Shown here piece after piece: positions 15,918-23,406 of a stretch of DNA of 36,244 nt. The notes beneath the pieces were generated by a model. The model searched no databases. It saw nothing but the letters and a program-made list of their open reading frames with translations, and was not told the origin of the DNA. This DNA comes from Microvirga sp. Mcv34 (GTDB taxonomy: Bacteria; Pseudomonadota; Alphaproteobacteria; Rhizobiales; Beijerinckiaceae). Both the position numbers and the translations under genes were made by a program. The DNA lies in NCBI RefSeq assembly GCF_024519725.1, contig NZ_JALJRK010000052.1, forward strand, positions 1-36,244. Reading direction: 5' to 3'. Positions within the stretch are counted from its first letter, which is position 1, and each line of letters opens with the position of its first letter.

Positions 15918-15952
15918 GGCCCCTACATAGACCGGTCCGGCGGCCATTTCCA

Positions 15953-15980
15953 GGGGGCGTATAGTATTTTATACGCCCCC
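15953..15980 (-). promoter_or_regulatory. Operator-like palindrome over the importer promoter
   Basis: gggggcgtata (15953-15963) and tatacgccccc (15970-15980) are perfect 11-base arms around gtattt. On the minus strand TTGATG (15985-15980), 16 bases, and TATACG (15963-15958) make a promoter whose -10 box lies inside the palindrome, as expected for repression. A second 12-bp palindrome, aaccatatggtt, lies at 15984-15995. Zur or another metal regulator is the obvious candidate, but the sequence does not match the Zur consensus I know. A terminator of the upstream opgD gene is the alternative; no T tract follows. Confidence 0.5.
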
Positions 15981-16009
15981 ATCAACCATATGGTTTATAT
16001 AGGGATCTG

Positions 16010-17587
16010 TCAGAACGCCGGGTGGTACTGATAGAGCCAGGTCTCGCTCAGGACTTCGTTCTCGTTGCGCAGGTAGCAGCGCATCTCGACGGGCTCGGTT
16101 CCGGTCACGGTCAGGTCGAACTGGGTGCGCCAGTGGCCGGGCACGTTGTTGGGAACGGCCTCGGTGAGGATATTCGAGAACTCGCCCCGGGAGGCGGTCA
16201 GCACGGGTCTGGGGATCACGCCGTTCGGCAGCTTGGTCAGGGGCTCGCCGAGGAACTCCACCATGAACTTGCGAACGCCCTTCGGCCGGACGGTGCCGGC
16301 CTGCCCGCCATTGCCGAGGCGGGTGGCGACCACGCGGGCGCGCGGAGTCGGGTAGGGTTCCTCAGCGGACCAGTACATCTTGTAGCGAAGCTCGATGGCT
16401 TGGCCTGCGCGCACGGGCTCCGCCGGCACCCACATGGTCACGATGTTGTCGTGGATCTCGTCATCCGTGGGAATCTCGACGAGTTGGATAGAGCCCCGGC
16501 CCCAGGTGCCCTGCGGCTCGATCCAGAGAGACGGGCGGCGGTCGTAATAGACGCCGTCGAGGTAATGGTCGAAGTTCCGGTCGCGCTGGAGCAGGCCGAA
16601 CCCCTTGGGGTTCTCGTCCCCGAAGGCCGACGTGATGATGCGCGGCGGGTTGTTGAGCGGGCGCCAGATCCGCTCGCCGGTGCCGGTCCACATGGCGAGC
16701 CCGTCCGAGTCGTGGATCTCCGGGCGCCAGTCGATGGCGGTGGTCTTCGACTTCTCCGAATACCAGTACATGGAGGTCAGGGGTGCGAGGCCGAGGCGGG
16801 CCACGTCCTGGCGCATGAAGACGGCCGCATCGATGTCCATGATGACGGCGGCCGCCCGCTGCATGATGAAGCGATAGGCGCCGGCCACGCTCGGCCCATC
16901 GAGCAGGGCATAGACCGTGACCGTATCCTGGCCCGGCTGCGGGGTCTCGAAATAGACATGGGTGAAATCGGGGAATTCCTCGTTCTTCCCGAAAACGGCC
17001 ACGTCCACGGCCAGGCCGCGGGCCGAGAGGCCGTACTGGTAGAGTTCGCCGATGGCGCGGAAATAGGAGGCGCCGAGGAAGGCCACCCAGTCGTTCTTCC
17101 TCCAGTCGAGCTTGCCGTTGCGGGCCTCCTGGAAGCGGAAGCCGGCGAAGCCCGAATTGTCCGGCAGCTTCCGGGCCGGCGAATCCGCCGGCATGTCGAA
17201 GTAATCGCTGTCGTAGATAATCTCGCGCTGCTGTCCGCCCTCGACCACGTGCATGCGCACCGGCTTCTGGAAGAAGCGACCCAGATGGAAGAAGGTGACG
17301 GGGAACTCGCTCGGGCCATTGGCCCAGAGCGCCAAGTCGGTCTTGAACCGGATCTTGCCGTGGGCATCGTAATCGATCTGGGCCAGCACCTCGGGTGAGG
17401 GGCTTTGCGGCGCCACATAGGGCGAGCGCGCCATGTCCTGCGCCCGCTTCTTCAGATCGTCGAACGAGAAGGGGGAGGGGATCCCCATCTTCAGGCCCTG
17501 CTGGGCCAGGGCTGCCCCTGAAAAGCCCTGCGCAGCGAGGGCGGCCGTGGCGGTTGCAGTTTGGAGAAAGCGGCGGCGATTGATCAT
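16010..17587 (-). CDS. opgD: OpgD-family periplasmic glucan protein (Tat-exported)
   Basis: This 525-aa protein is a second MdoG/OpgG-family member. The chosen start gives MINRRRFLQTATATAALAAQ and a G-A-A-L-A-Q cleavage region; RRRFLQ is a textbook Tat motif, as in E. coli OpgD. Family blocks present are PFSFDDLKKRAQ, FLGASYFRAIGE, YGLSARGLAVD, PLTSMYWYSEKSK, WRPEIHDSDGLAMW, RIWRPLNNPPR, NPKGFGLLQRDR, RPSLWIEPQGTWG, IPTDDEIHDNIV. The E-I-H-D-S-D-G and H-D-N-I-V blocks contain the acidic residues of the GH186 active site. E. coli OpgD is an endo-beta-1,2-glucanase that trims periplasmic glucans. Frame starts upstream (17632, 17599) would lengthen the Tat leader without a better ribosome site. 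It is monocistronic as far as seen. Confidence 0.92.
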   Translation of the reverse strand: MINRRRFLQTATATAALAAQGFSGAALAQQGLKMGIPSPFSFDDLKKRAQDMARSPYVAPQSPSPEVLAQIDYDAHGKIRFKTDLALWANGPSEFPVTFFHLGRFFQKPVRMHVVEGGQQREIIYDSDYFDMPADSPARKLPDNSGFAGFRFQEARNGKLDWRKNDWVAFLGASYFRAIGELYQYGLSARGLAVDVAVFGKNEEFPDFTHVYFETPQPGQDTVTVYALLDGPSVAGAYRFIMQRAAAVIMDIDAAVFMRQDVARLGLAPLTSMYWYSEKSKTTAIDWRPEIHDSDGLAMWTGTGERIWRPLNNPPRIITSAFGDENPKGFGLLQRDRNFDHYLDGVYYDRRPSLWIEPQGTWGRGSIQLVEIPTDDEIHDNIVTMWVPAEPVRAGQAIELRYKMYWSAEEPYPTPRARVVATRLGNGGQAGTVRPKGVRKFMVEFLGEPLTKLPNGVIPRPVLTASRGEFSNILTEAVPNNVPGHWRTQFDLTVTGTEPVEMRCYLRNENEVLSETWLYQYHPAF

Positions 17588-17742
17588 GGATGAGCGCATG
17601 TGTCTGTGGAAGGACGCAGCCCTACCGACCAAGGTGGCAGGATTAAGTCCCTCTTAGCCTCTTGAGAAATCTTCGTCAGCGGTCAATGTTGCCCCACACA
17701 CAGGCACAGCGACAGCCGAGCCTTCAACTTAGGGAGTACGCC

Positions 17743-18702
17743 ATGTATCGAACAGTTATGCGCCGCGTCGTCGGCGCAGCGGCCGCCATTGCGCTTGCGG
17801 GAGCCAGCGTTCCGGCCCAGGCCCAGGATTTCATCAACATCCTGACCGGCGGCACCTCGGGCGTCTATTATCCCATGGGCGTCGCTCTCTCCAAGGTCTT
17901 CACCGAGAAGGTCCAGGGCTCGCGCCCGTCGGTCCAGGCCACGAAGGCTTCGGTGGAAAACCTCACCCTGCTGCAGCAGGGCAAGGGCGAGATCGGCTTC
18001 ACCCTCGGCGACAGCCTCGCCATGGGCTGGGCAGGTGACGAGGAGGCTGGGTTCAAGAGCAAGCTCGACAAGCTGCGCGGCATCACGGCCATCTACCCGA
18101 ACTATATCCAGATCGTCGCGACGCAGGAATCCGGCATCAAGTCGCTCGCGGACCTGAAGGGCAAGCGCCTTTCGGTCGGCGCGCCGAAATCCGGCACCGA
18201 GCTCAATGCCCGGGCGATCCTCCAGGGCGCGGGCCTGACCTACAAGGATCTCGGCAAGGTCGAATACCTGCCGTTCGGCGAATCGGTCGAGCTGATGAAG
18301 AACCGCCAGCTCGATGCGACCCTGCAATCGGCAGGCCTCGGCGTCTCGTCGATCCGCGACCTGTCCACGTCTGTGCCGATCGTCGTGGTGGAGATCCCGG
18401 CCGCCGTCGTGGAAAAGGTCGGCTCGCCCTACATCAAGGCCACGATCCCGGCCAACACCTATGGCGGCCAGACCGCTCCCGTCGAGACGGCCGCCGTCGT
18501 GAACTATCTGGTCACCCATTCGGGCGTGAAGGACGAGACCGTCTACCAGATGACCAAGGCGATCTACGAGAGCCTGCCCGAGCTCGCCGCTGCCCATGCG
18601 GCCGCCAAGGACATCAAGCTCGAGAGCGCACTCGCCGGCATGCCCGTGCCGATGCACCCGGGCGCGCAACGCTATTTCGACGAGAAGGGCGTGAAGAAAT
18701 AA
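17743..18702 (+). CDS. TAXI-family TRAP transporter solute-binding protein
   Basis: This 319-aa periplasmic receptor has a signal peptide (about residues 1-27, ending VPAQAQ) followed by DFINILTGGTSGVYYPMGVA, the hallmark TAXI opening. QATKASVENLTLLQQGKGEI and GKRLSVGAPKSGTELNARAI are further family blocks. Substrates of TAXI systems are mostly unknown; dicarboxylates or glutamate-like acids are documented for few. ATG 17743 is set by AGGGAG 6 bases upstream; the open frame extends upstream without a better start. Weak promoter-like hexamers TTGAGA/AATGTT lie at 17662-17690 with a 17-base spacer. A strong terminator separates it from the permease gene, which may let the receptor be made in excess. 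Confidence 0.94.
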   Translation: MYRTVMRRVVGAAAAIALAGASVPAQAQDFINILTGGTSGVYYPMGVALSKVFTEKVQGSRPSVQATKASVENLTLLQQGKGEIGFTLGDSLAMGWAGDEEAGFKSKLDKLRGITAIYPNYIQIVATQESGIKSLADLKGKRLSVGAPKSGTELNARAILQGAGLTYKDLGKVEYLPFGESVELMKNRQLDATLQSAGLGVSSIRDLSTSVPIVVVEIPAAVVEKVGSPYIKATIPANTYGGQTAPVETAAVVNYLVTHSGVKDETVYQMTKAIYESLPELAAAHAAAKDIKLESALAGMPVPMHPGAQRYFDEKGVKK

Positions 18703-18734
18703 GGCCTTTAGGGCGCTCTTTCATTGACAATCAG

Positions 18735-18765
18735 GCCGGGGCGGGTGAACTGCTCCGGCTTTTTT
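18735..18765 (+). terminator. Intrinsic terminator/attenuator between TAXI receptor and permease
   Basis: gccggggc (18735-18742) pairs over 8 positions, one a G-T pair, with gctccggc (18752-18759) around a 9-base loop and runs straight into tttttt. It is the clearest intrinsic terminator in the window and lies inside a two-gene operon, so partial read-through is expected. Confidence 0.78.
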
Positions 18766-18803
18766 CATGCCAAGAAATTTCAGCCCAAGGGAGAGACCAC
18801 GCC

Positions 18804-21101
18804 ATGAGTCAGGGTGTGAACGCATCTGAGGTCGCAACGCTTGAGGCGCCATCGGCGCCCATGGCGAACCCGGAGCACGGTCTCCCGGAGAATTTCGGCG
18901 CAGGTTTTCTCGGCAAGCTTCTGTTCTCGATCGCGGTGGCCTTCTCGACCTTCCAGATCATCACCGCCTTCGGCATTCCTCTCGACAGGCCATTCGTCGC
19001 CAACATCACGCTGATCACTCTCATCGGCGCGGCCTTCGTGGCCTGGGCCGGCTGGCTGGTCTTCCTTCGCCTCAAAGGCGAGAGTGTCGTCAACGGGGCG
19101 CTGGCCCTGATCGCGCTCGCCGTCACCTACGGGCTCATCCTCAAGTTTCCGGGCGGCCTGCCGAGCCAGGTGGTGCGCGCGATCCATGTGGGGTTCCTGA
19201 GCCTCGTCGCGGGCGCCATGCTGGCCAATCACAAGGCGCGCAGCCCCGCCACCGTGGCGATCGGATGGCTCGTCGGCCTCGCTGGCTTCGGCATCGGCCT
19301 CTATCACTGGGGGCTCTACGAAGAACTCCTGGTCCGCGCCGGCGAACTCACGCAGGGCGACATGATCGTGGGCATCGCGGCCATCGCAATCCTGCTTTAC
19401 CTCGTCTGGCGCGTCATGGGGCCGGCGCTGCCCATCGTGGCGGGCCTGTTCCTCGCCTATTGCCTGTTCGGCAATTACTTGCCGGCGCCCTTCGACCATC
19501 GCGGCTATTCCCTGGAGCAGGTGATCGAGCACATGTCCTTCGGGACGGAGGGGCTCTACGCCACGCCGACCCTGGTCTCGGCCACCTACATCTTCCTGTT
19601 CATCCTGTTCGGCGCCTTCCTCGAGCGCGCCGGCATGATCCAGCTCTTCACCGACGTTGCCATGGGCCTGTTCGGCAGCGCCAAAGGCGGGCCGGCGAAG
19701 GTCGCGGTCTTTTCCTCAGCATTGATGGGGACGATCTCCGGATCGGGAGTCGCGAACGTGGTTTCGACTGGGCAGTTCACCATTCCGCTCATGAAGCGCT
19801 TCGGCTACCGCTCCGAATTCGCCGGCGGTGTCGAGGCGACGGCCTCGATGGGCGGGCAGATCATGCCGCCGGTCATGGGCGCGGTCGCCTTCATCATGGC
19901 CGAGACCATCGACGTGCCTTACGTCGAGATCGTCAAGGCCGCGATCATCCCGGCGATCCTCTATTACGCCTCCGCGTTCCTGGCCGTGCACCTCGAAGCC
20001 GGCAAGTCCGGGCTGATGGGCCTCTCGCGAGCGGAACTGCCGAGCGCCGCACGGGCTCTCAAGGAGAAGTGGCACCTCATCCTGCCGCTCGCCGTTCTCG
20101 TCTATCTGCTGTTTTCCGGCTATACGCCGCTGTTCGCCGGCTCCATTGGCCTGGCGCTCACGGTGGTGTTGATTCTGGCCGGCTCCTTCGCGTTCGGCAT
20201 CCTGAACCAGACCGCCCGCATCATCTTCTGGGTCGGCCTCGGCCTGATCGCTGGCACCTTCCTATGGGTCGGCGTCACCCTCGTTCTGGCTCTGGTGGCC
20301 GTCCTGGTCCTCGCGAGCGTTTTCGTCCGCGGCGGACGCGAGACCCTGGAGGCTTGCCGCGATGCGCTCGCCGACGGCGCCCGCCAGGCCCTTCCCGTGG
20401 GTCTCGCCTGCGCGGTCGTGGGCATCGTGATCGGCACGATGACGCTCACCGGCATCGGCACGATCTTCGGCAACTGGGTCGTGTCCATCGGAAAGGACTC
20501 GCTCATCGCATCGCTGGTCCTGACGATGATCGTCAGCCTGATCCTCGGCATGGGCATCCCGACGATCCCGAACTATATCATCACCTCGTCGCTGGCCGCC
20601 CCGGCCCTGCTGACGCTGGGCGTCCCGCTCATCGTCTCGCATATGTTCGTGTTCTACTTCGGCATCATGGCCGACCTGACGCCGCCGGTGGCGCTCGCGG
20701 CCTTTGCCGCGGCACCCATCGCCAAGGCGTCTGGCTTCCGGATCGGCTTCGCGGCCCTGCGGATCGCGCTGCCCGGTTTCGTCATTCCCTATATGGCGGT
20801 CTACGATCCGGCGCTCATGATGCAGCCGGTCCCCGGCCTGTCGGGTGCCGCCTTCTGGGCGAATGTCGCCTACATGGTGGTGAAGGCGGGCTTGGCCGTC
20901 CTGCTCTGGGGCGCTGCCTCCGTGGGGTATCTCGGCACCAGGATGCCCTGGTGGGAGCGGCTTGCCGCGGCGGTGGCGGCGGCCTTCCTGGTCCTTGCGC
21001 TGCCGGCGACCGACGAGATCGGCTTCGCCCTGGCGGTGCTGGTCCTGGGCTTCCACATCTGGCGGTCCCGCCGGGGCGCCGCACCCGCTGTCAGCCGTTG
21101 A
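18804..21101 (+). CDS. TRAP transporter fused permease (DctQ-DctM, TAXI type)
   Basis: This 765-aa inner-membrane protein fuses the small 4-TM and large 12-TM TRAP subunits, as usual for TAXI systems; I count roughly 17-19 hydrophobic segments. The DctM-type core begins near residue 210 and includes LFGAFLERAGMIQLFTDVAM, ALMGTISGSGVANVVSTGQF, GGVEATASMGGQIMPPVMGA, GMGIPTIPNYIITSSLAAP and PPVALAAFAAAPIAKASGFR. It imports the unknown solute delivered by the TAXI receptor, driven by an ion gradient. GGGAGAG lies about 8 bases before the ATG. Its TGA overlaps the TTG start of the DUF1850 gene (ttga), indicating translational coupling. Confidence 0.95.
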   Translation: MSQGVNASEVATLEAPSAPMANPEHGLPENFGAGFLGKLLFSIAVAFSTFQIITAFGIPLDRPFVANITLITLIGAAFVAWAGWLVFLRLKGESVVNGALALIALAVTYGLILKFPGGLPSQVVRAIHVGFLSLVAGAMLANHKARSPATVAIGWLVGLAGFGIGLYHWGLYEELLVRAGELTQGDMIVGIAAIAILLYLVWRVMGPALPIVAGLFLAYCLFGNYLPAPFDHRGYSLEQVIEHMSFGTEGLYATPTLVSATYIFLFILFGAFLERAGMIQLFTDVAMGLFGSAKGGPAKVAVFSSALMGTISGSGVANVVSTGQFTIPLMKRFGYRSEFAGGVEATASMGGQIMPPVMGAVAFIMAETIDVPYVEIVKAAIIPAILYYASAFLAVHLEAGKSGLMGLSRAELPSAARALKEKWHLILPLAVLVYLLFSGYTPLFAGSIGLALTVVLILAGSFAFGILNQTARIIFWVGLGLIAGTFLWVGVTLVLALVAVLVLASVFVRGGRETLEACRDALADGARQALPVGLACAVVGIVIGTMTLTGIGTIFGNWVVSIGKDSLIASLVLTMIVSLILGMGIPTIPNYIITSSLAAPALLTLGVPLIVSHMFVFYFGIMADLTPPVALAAFAAAPIAKASGFRIGFAALRIALPGFVIPYMAVYDPALMMQPVPGLSGAAFWANVAYMVVKAGLAVLLWGAASVGYLGTRMPWWERLAAAVAAAFLVLALPATDEIGFALAVLVLGFHIWRSRRGAAPAVSR

Positions 21102-21466
21102 TCTGCCTTCTCGCCGGCTCCAAGATTGCGCCTCTGATGGCGGGCGCGATCACCCTCGCCTGGACGCATTCGGTCGAAAAGATCACCTGGGAGGAGGATT
21201 GGCGCTCGACGCCGGCGGGCCTTGAGCTCGTCGAGGCGCGGATACGCGGCTCCGGCGCCGGCATGGAGCCGCCGCCGGAGGCCAGGTTCGCCAATGGTGT
21301 CTGGGCGTGGAAACCGAGCCTGCCGCCGCAGGCGCAGGTGATCATGCGCCGCTCGGGTGCAACGGCGGATTGGCGGATCTGCATCGCGGGGCAATGCCGC
21401 CCGATGGAGGCCTACGTTCCGCCCGCGGCCGATCCGATCACGATGAAGGTGTGCGAGGAGCCTTAA
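21098..21466 (+). CDS. DUF1850 protein, TAXI-TRAP partner
   Basis: This 122-aa protein opens with a hydrophobic leader (ICLLAGSKIAPLMAGAITLA) followed by the family signature WTHSVEKITWEEDW, then EARIRGSGAGMEPPPEA and IAGQCRPMEAYVP. DUF1850 proteins are nearly always encoded next to TAXI-TRAP permeases; their job is unknown, perhaps a periplasmic accessory. TTG 21098 overlaps the permease stop by 4 bases and gives the typical family N-terminus; ATG 21137 would remove most of the leader. The same frame runs open upstream through the whole permease gene, but that is a shadow. Its stop overlaps the stop of the converging small gene by 4 bases. Confidence 0.85.
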   Translation: MICLLAGSKIAPLMAGAITLAWTHSVEKITWEEDWRSTPAGLELVEARIRGSGAGMEPPPEARFANGVWAWKPSLPPQAQVIMRRSGATADWRICIAGQCRPMEAYVPPAADPITMKVCEEP

Positions 21467-21714
21467 GCCCGCCCGGTCAGCGGCTCGGCGGCGACGCAGC
21501 GGCGCCAGAGATGGACGAGGGCGTAGATGGCGAACAGGCCGAACAGGACCATGAGTGCATAACCGACGTGGTCGCCGAGTTCGAACAGGCCCGCGATGGC
21601 CCAGCCGGCGGCGATCGTGACGCCGAAAACCTCCGCGCCGACCAGAACCATGATGCTCACGATGGTGGTCACGTTGCGCCAGTTGGTGCTTTTCGCCTGA
21701 GCCACTTCTGCCAA
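21463..21714 (-). CDS. Small two-TM membrane protein, function unknown
   Basis: This 83-aa protein has two hydrophobic helices at about residues 17-37 and 47-67 with a short loop (FELGDH) between them and a basic C-terminal end (HLWRRCV). I do not recognise the family. The start may be TTG 21714 or GTG 21705; GGAG is better spaced (10 bases) for the GTG. It converges with the DUF1850 gene, the two stop codons overlapping in the sequence ttaa, and is divergent from the gamma-glutamyltransferase gene across about 93 bases. Confidence 0.68.
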   Translation of the reverse strand: MAEVAQAKSTNWRNVTTIVSIMVLVGAEVFGVTIAAGWAIAGLFELGDHVGYALMVLFGLFAIYALVHLWRRCVAAEPLTGRA

Positions 21715-21807
21715 ACTCCATTTTCTGCAAAGGGACTACCCTAAACGCCCCCTCGGGTGCAAGTTCTCCCCGAATCTCATTCCGTTGCGCCTCACATTCA
21801 AGAGATC

Positions 21808-23406
21808 ATGTCCGAGACACCTGTCTTCTCGACCGCCGCCGTCGCGGCCCCACACAGCCTCGCCGCCGAGACCGGCCAGACCATCCTCGCCGCAGGGGGC
21901 AATGCCATTGAGGCCATGGTGGCCATGGCGGCCACCGTTGCGGTGGTCTATCCGCACATGAACGGCATCGGCGGCGATGGGTTCTGGCTCGTGCGCGAGC
22001 CCAAGGGCCGCATTCATGCCCTCGATGCCTCTGGGCCGGCCGGCTCGCTCGCCACCCTCAAACGCTACCGGGAGAAGGGCTATGACGCCATCCCGCCGCG
22101 CGGGCCGAATTCGGCACTCACCGTGGCCGGAGCGGTCAGCGGCTGGGGGCTGGCCCTGGAGCTTTCCAAAGCGCTCGGCGGGCAGTTGCCGCTCGATCTG
22201 CTGCTCGGAGATGCCATTCGCCATGCCCGCGACGGATACCCGGTCTCCCGCTCCGAAGAGCGGTTCGTGACAAGCGAGGAAGCCGCCCTCTATGAGGTTC
22301 CCGGTTTTGCCGACGCCTTTCTGGTCGACGGCAAGCGAGCGCCGCAGGGAACGCAGAGGCGGACGCCGCGCCTCGCCGACACCCTGGAACAGCTCGCCCA
22401 TGCGGGCCTAGCCGATTTCTACCGCGGCGATGTGGGGCGGGAGATCGCCCTCGACCTGGAGCGGATCGGCAGCCCCATCGCACGCCGTGACCTGGAGACC
22501 TATCGCGCCCGCGTCGTGGAACCCCTGTCTGTCAGGCTGCAGAACTCCACCGTCTACAATCTGCCGCCGCCGAGCCAGGGACTGGCCACCCTGCTGATCC
22601 TTGGCATGGTCGAGCGCCTCAAGGGGCTTCGGGCCGAGACGCCGGAGCATCATCATGCCCTCATCGAGGCTGCGAAGCGCGCCTTCTCCCTCCGTGATCG
22701 GGTGGTCGCGGACCCTCGCAACCTGGCCCACGACCCGGCCTCCTTCCTGACGCCCCAGGCGCTGGAGAGGGAAGCCGCCCTCATCGACATGAGGCGGGCC
22801 GCCTCCTTTCCGCTGCCGCGTCCCATCGACGGCGACACGATCTGGATGGGAGCCATCGACCGCGACGGGCTCGCCGTGTCCTACATCCAATCCGTGTTCT
22901 GGGCCTATGGCTCCGGCTGCCTGCTCCCGGCGACGGGGGTCCTCTGGCACAATCGCGGCACGGCCTTCTCGCTCGATCCTGCGAGCCGCAACCGGCTGGA
23001 GCCCGGCCACCGGCCGCTCCATTCCCTCAATCCGGCCATGGCCGTGTTCGACGATGGGCGGGTGCTGTCCTTCGGGGCGATGGGTGGCGAGACCCAGCCT
23101 CAGTTCCTCAGCCAGATCTTTTCGCGCTACGCCGGGGCCGGCATGGGATTGGCGGACGCCGTGGAGGCGCCGCGCTGGCTGCTCGATGCACGGCCCCGCG
23201 AGCGCGAGGCCGTGCTGAAGGTGGAGAGCCATTTCGATCCCGGCCTGATCCGCGGCCTCTCGCGGCTCGGCCATGGCATCGATGAGATGGACGAGGCCTA
23301 TTCCGGACGCTTCGGCCATGCGGGCATGCTGGTGAAGCATCCCCGCAATGGCCGCGTCGAGGCGGTGCACGATCCGCGTTCGGACGGCGGATCGCTCGGC
23401 CTCTAA
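21808..23406 (+). CDS. Gamma-glutamyltransferase-family protein
   Basis: This 532-aa member of the Ntn-hydrolase gamma-glutamyltransferase family would transfer or hydrolyse gamma-glutamyl groups of glutathione-like compounds. Visible blocks are LAAETGQTILAAGGNAIEAM, HMNGIGGDGFWLV, PNSALTVAGAVSGW, NLPPPSQGL, and GDTIWMGAIDRDGLAVSYIQ, where Thr344 aligns with the self-processing nucleophile (T-T-H in E. coli), then GSGCLLPATGVLWHNRG and FGAMGGETQPQ. There is no signal peptide, so it is likely cytoplasmic, unlike E. coli Ggt. The D-T-I-W context differs from classical enzymes, so another gamma-glutamyl or acyl substrate is possible. The start at 21808 gives MSETPVFSTAAVAAPH, the common N-terminus. 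Its stop overlaps the stop of the converging NicO gene by 4 bases. Confidence 0.9.
   Translation: MSETPVFSTAAVAAPHSLAAETGQTILAAGGNAIEAMVAMAATVAVVYPHMNGIGGDGFWLVREPKGRIHALDASGPAGSLATLKRYREKGYDAIPPRGPNSALTVAGAVSGWGLALELSKALGGQLPLDLLLGDAIRHARDGYPVSRSEERFVTSEEAALYEVPGFADAFLVDGKRAPQGTQRRTPRLADTLEQLAHAGLADFYRGDVGREIALDLERIGSPIARRDLETYRARVVEPLSVRLQNSTVYNLPPPSQGLATLLILGMVERLKGLRAETPEHHHALIEAAKRAFSLRDRVVADPRNLAHDPASFLTPQALEREAALIDMRRAASFPLPRPIDGDTIWMGAIDRDGLAVSYIQSVFWAYGSGCLLPATGVLWHNRGTAFSLDPASRNRLEPGHRPLHSLNPAMAVFDDGRVLSFGAMGGETQPQFLSQIFSRYAGAGMGLADAVEAPRWLLDARPREREAVLKVESHFDPGLIRGLSRLGHGIDEMDEAYSGRFGHAGMLVKHPRNGRVEAVHDPRSDGGSLGL

Noticed and set aside
15953..15980. Assignment of the palindrome as a Zur box
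   Set aside because: The AT-rich centre is flanked by gggggc arms and does not match the TGTTATA-type Zur consensus, so only an unnamed operator is claimed.
19265..21097. Upstream two-thirds of a long frame that ends in the DUF1850 protein
   Set aside because: It overlaps the TRAP permease in another frame and is Arg-rich nonsense; only 21098-21466 is real.
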